Source of the DNA: Flavobacterium saccharophilum
GTDB lineage: Bacteria > Bacteroidota > Bacteroidia > Flavobacteriales > Flavobacteriaceae
Direction of reading: 5' to 3'
NCBI RefSeq assembly: GCF_900142735.1
Contig: NZ_FRBY01000003.1
Coordinates: forward strand, 372,001-436,000
DNA length: 64,000 nucleotides
Notes under the pieces: generated by a model
What the model was told of the DNA's origin: nothing
What the model saw: only the letters and a program-made list of their open reading frames with translations
Database searches by the model: none
Shown here: positions 63,328 to 64,000 of the stretch, in pieces
Layout: each line of letters opens with the position of its first letter
How positions within the stretch are numbered: position 1 is the first letter of the stretch
Program-made: the position numbers and the translations under genes

Positions 63328-63335
63328 GTCCTGTA
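63328..63335 (-). promoter_or_regulatory. TACAGGAC site before the GH3 gene
   Basis: On the minus strand, ACAGTACACTACAGGACGG, 121 nt before the GH3 start and between the regulator stop and the GH3 gene. Confidence 0.5.
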
Positions 63336-63365
63336 GTGTACTGTAATTAAAGTATAATCAGGAAA

Positions 63366-64000
63366 TCAGAGCGAATTACGTTCGATATAATTAAACGGAT
63401 TTTTTATATTTTCTTTTTTATTTCCTAATACCATATTAGCTGCCGTAACTCCCATAGCGACAAAATCAGTACTGATAACCGTTATGTCAAGTAGTTCTTT
63501 TAATGGAGTTTCATTATATGAAATAATTCCTAGATCTTTTCCTAATACAAGTTTATTAGAGCGCACCTGACGTAGTAATTTCACAAGATCTCTTTCCTGA
63601 ATAGCAATATAAACATCTTTACCTGTAAATTCCATTCCTTCATAAATTTCCTCCATAACCTCAAAATCCAGATCATGTTCATGACAGAACTGAAGAAATC
63701 CGTTAAGAATTCTGCGTGGATATGGGTTTACTGATTTGGTGGGATAAACCAGAATGATTTTATCGTATTTTTTTAATTTTTCAAGCGCTTCTCCTAGAGC
63801 ATTATAGATATCGTCTTTAAAATCCTGATAAATGGTACTGTATTTTCCTTTGATAATTGGTTTTGAATTGTCAAGAATCAAAAGTTTTTCCTTCGGAATT
63901 TTCTCTATTACTTTAAGAACTTCATCAGTATAACTAACATGGTTTGAATTTTTATCTCTAAAATGAGGCATGATCACATAGTAATCATATGCACCCAGAC
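63366..64000 (-). CDS. Sugar-responsive regulator with LacI/AraR-type effector domain, 5' part missing
   Basis: The frame is open to the window edge (it reads LGAYDYYVIMPHFRDKN at the edge), so the 203-codon frame from GTG at 63977 is only the C-terminal part. The visible portion is a periplasmic-binding-protein-like effector domain: PKEKLLILDNSKPIIKGKYS, IILVYPTKSVNPYPRRILNG, DVYIAIQERDLVKLLRQ, LGIISYNETPLKELL and the closing MGVTAANMVLGNK. Bacteroidota rhamnose, arabinose and fucose clusters often use GntR-headed regulators of this AraR type, but the DNA-binding half is not visible. Likely controls the neighbouring rhamnose/PUL genes (inference). Confidence 0.8.
   Translation of the reverse strand, partial: LGAYDYYVIMPHFRDKNSNHVSYTDEVLKVIEKIPKEKLLILDNSKPIIKGKYSTIYQDFKDDIYNALGEALEKLKKYDKIILVYPTKSVNPYPRRILNGFLQFCHEHDLDFEVMEEIYEGMEFTGKDVYIAIQERDLVKLLRQVRSNKLVLGKDLGIISYNETPLKELLDITVISTDFVAMGVTAANMVLGNKKENIKNPFNYIERNSL

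Overview
The window looks like a chromosomal segment of a Flavobacterium-type bacterium (Bacteroidota). The evidence is AT-rich DNA, TAnnTTTG-type -7 promoter boxes, little sign of Shine-Dalgarno sites, a SusC/SusD pair, a T9SS type A C-terminal sorting domain, a tmRNA tag (A)GENNYALAA, and many Flavobacterium-style dispersed intergenic repeats. I see no rRNA, tRNA, CRISPR array, transposase or integrase gene.

Layout. (1) 1-3787: an RNA-metabolism-flavoured locus. A TROVE (Ro60-like) gene runs off the left edge, followed by an HD-type phosphohydrolase and a WYL regulator, separated by dense arrays of 3-nt-loop hairpins, a ~90-bp inverted repeat and a structured element. (2) 4015-10224: a MarR regulator and a fadN-fadA-fadE type fatty acid beta-oxidation operon, with a palindromic operator candidate in front of it. 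(3) 10560-16304: a secreted GH18 chitinase, a run of small exported proteins, Cu/Zn SOD and a LETM1-related protein. (4) 16353-21835: beta-carbonic anhydrase plus SulP transporter, the divergent dps/oxyR pair, and mnmD. (5) 22144-33000: ilvE, a MazG-like protein, an ECF sigma / membrane protein / Spy-like module, the K+ transporter kup and an RNA m5C methyltransferase. (6) 33148-43029: menE with a CPBP protease, arsC, a TonB receptor, fumC, an AlaDH/saccharopine-DH-like oxidoreductase and a serine hydrolase. (7) 43249-43641: tmRNA, then a 1.1-kb gene-free, AT-rich stretch. (8) 44780-53581: a complete L-rhamnose catabolic cluster (RhaT, RhaEW-type aldolase/dehydrogenase, RhaI, rhamnulokinase) that continues directly into lutABC, so rhamnose can be taken to DHAP plus lactate and on to pyruvate. 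(9) 53708-64000, minus strand: a polysaccharide utilisation locus with GH3, SusC, SusD and a multidomain T9SS-exported GH5. A sugar-sensing AraR/LacI-type regulator is cut by the right edge.

Main leads. An 8-bp word, TACAGGAC, lies in the same orientation 73, 77 and 121 nt upstream of the start codons of rhaT, susC and the GH3 gene. This links rhamnose catabolism and the glycan locus into one candidate regulon of the AraR-like regulator. The same genes and GH5 share a leader of the form TTWACTAWCCAA just before the start codon. The GH5 catalytic domain appears to be interrupted by a discoidin (F5/8 type C) domain. A structured element built around ATCCTTTTGT...ACAAAAGAT occurs twice, on opposite strands (2469-2560 and 38651-38750), and may be an unnamed RNA or mobile repeat family. 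All functional calls come from reading motifs by eye; no database search was run.
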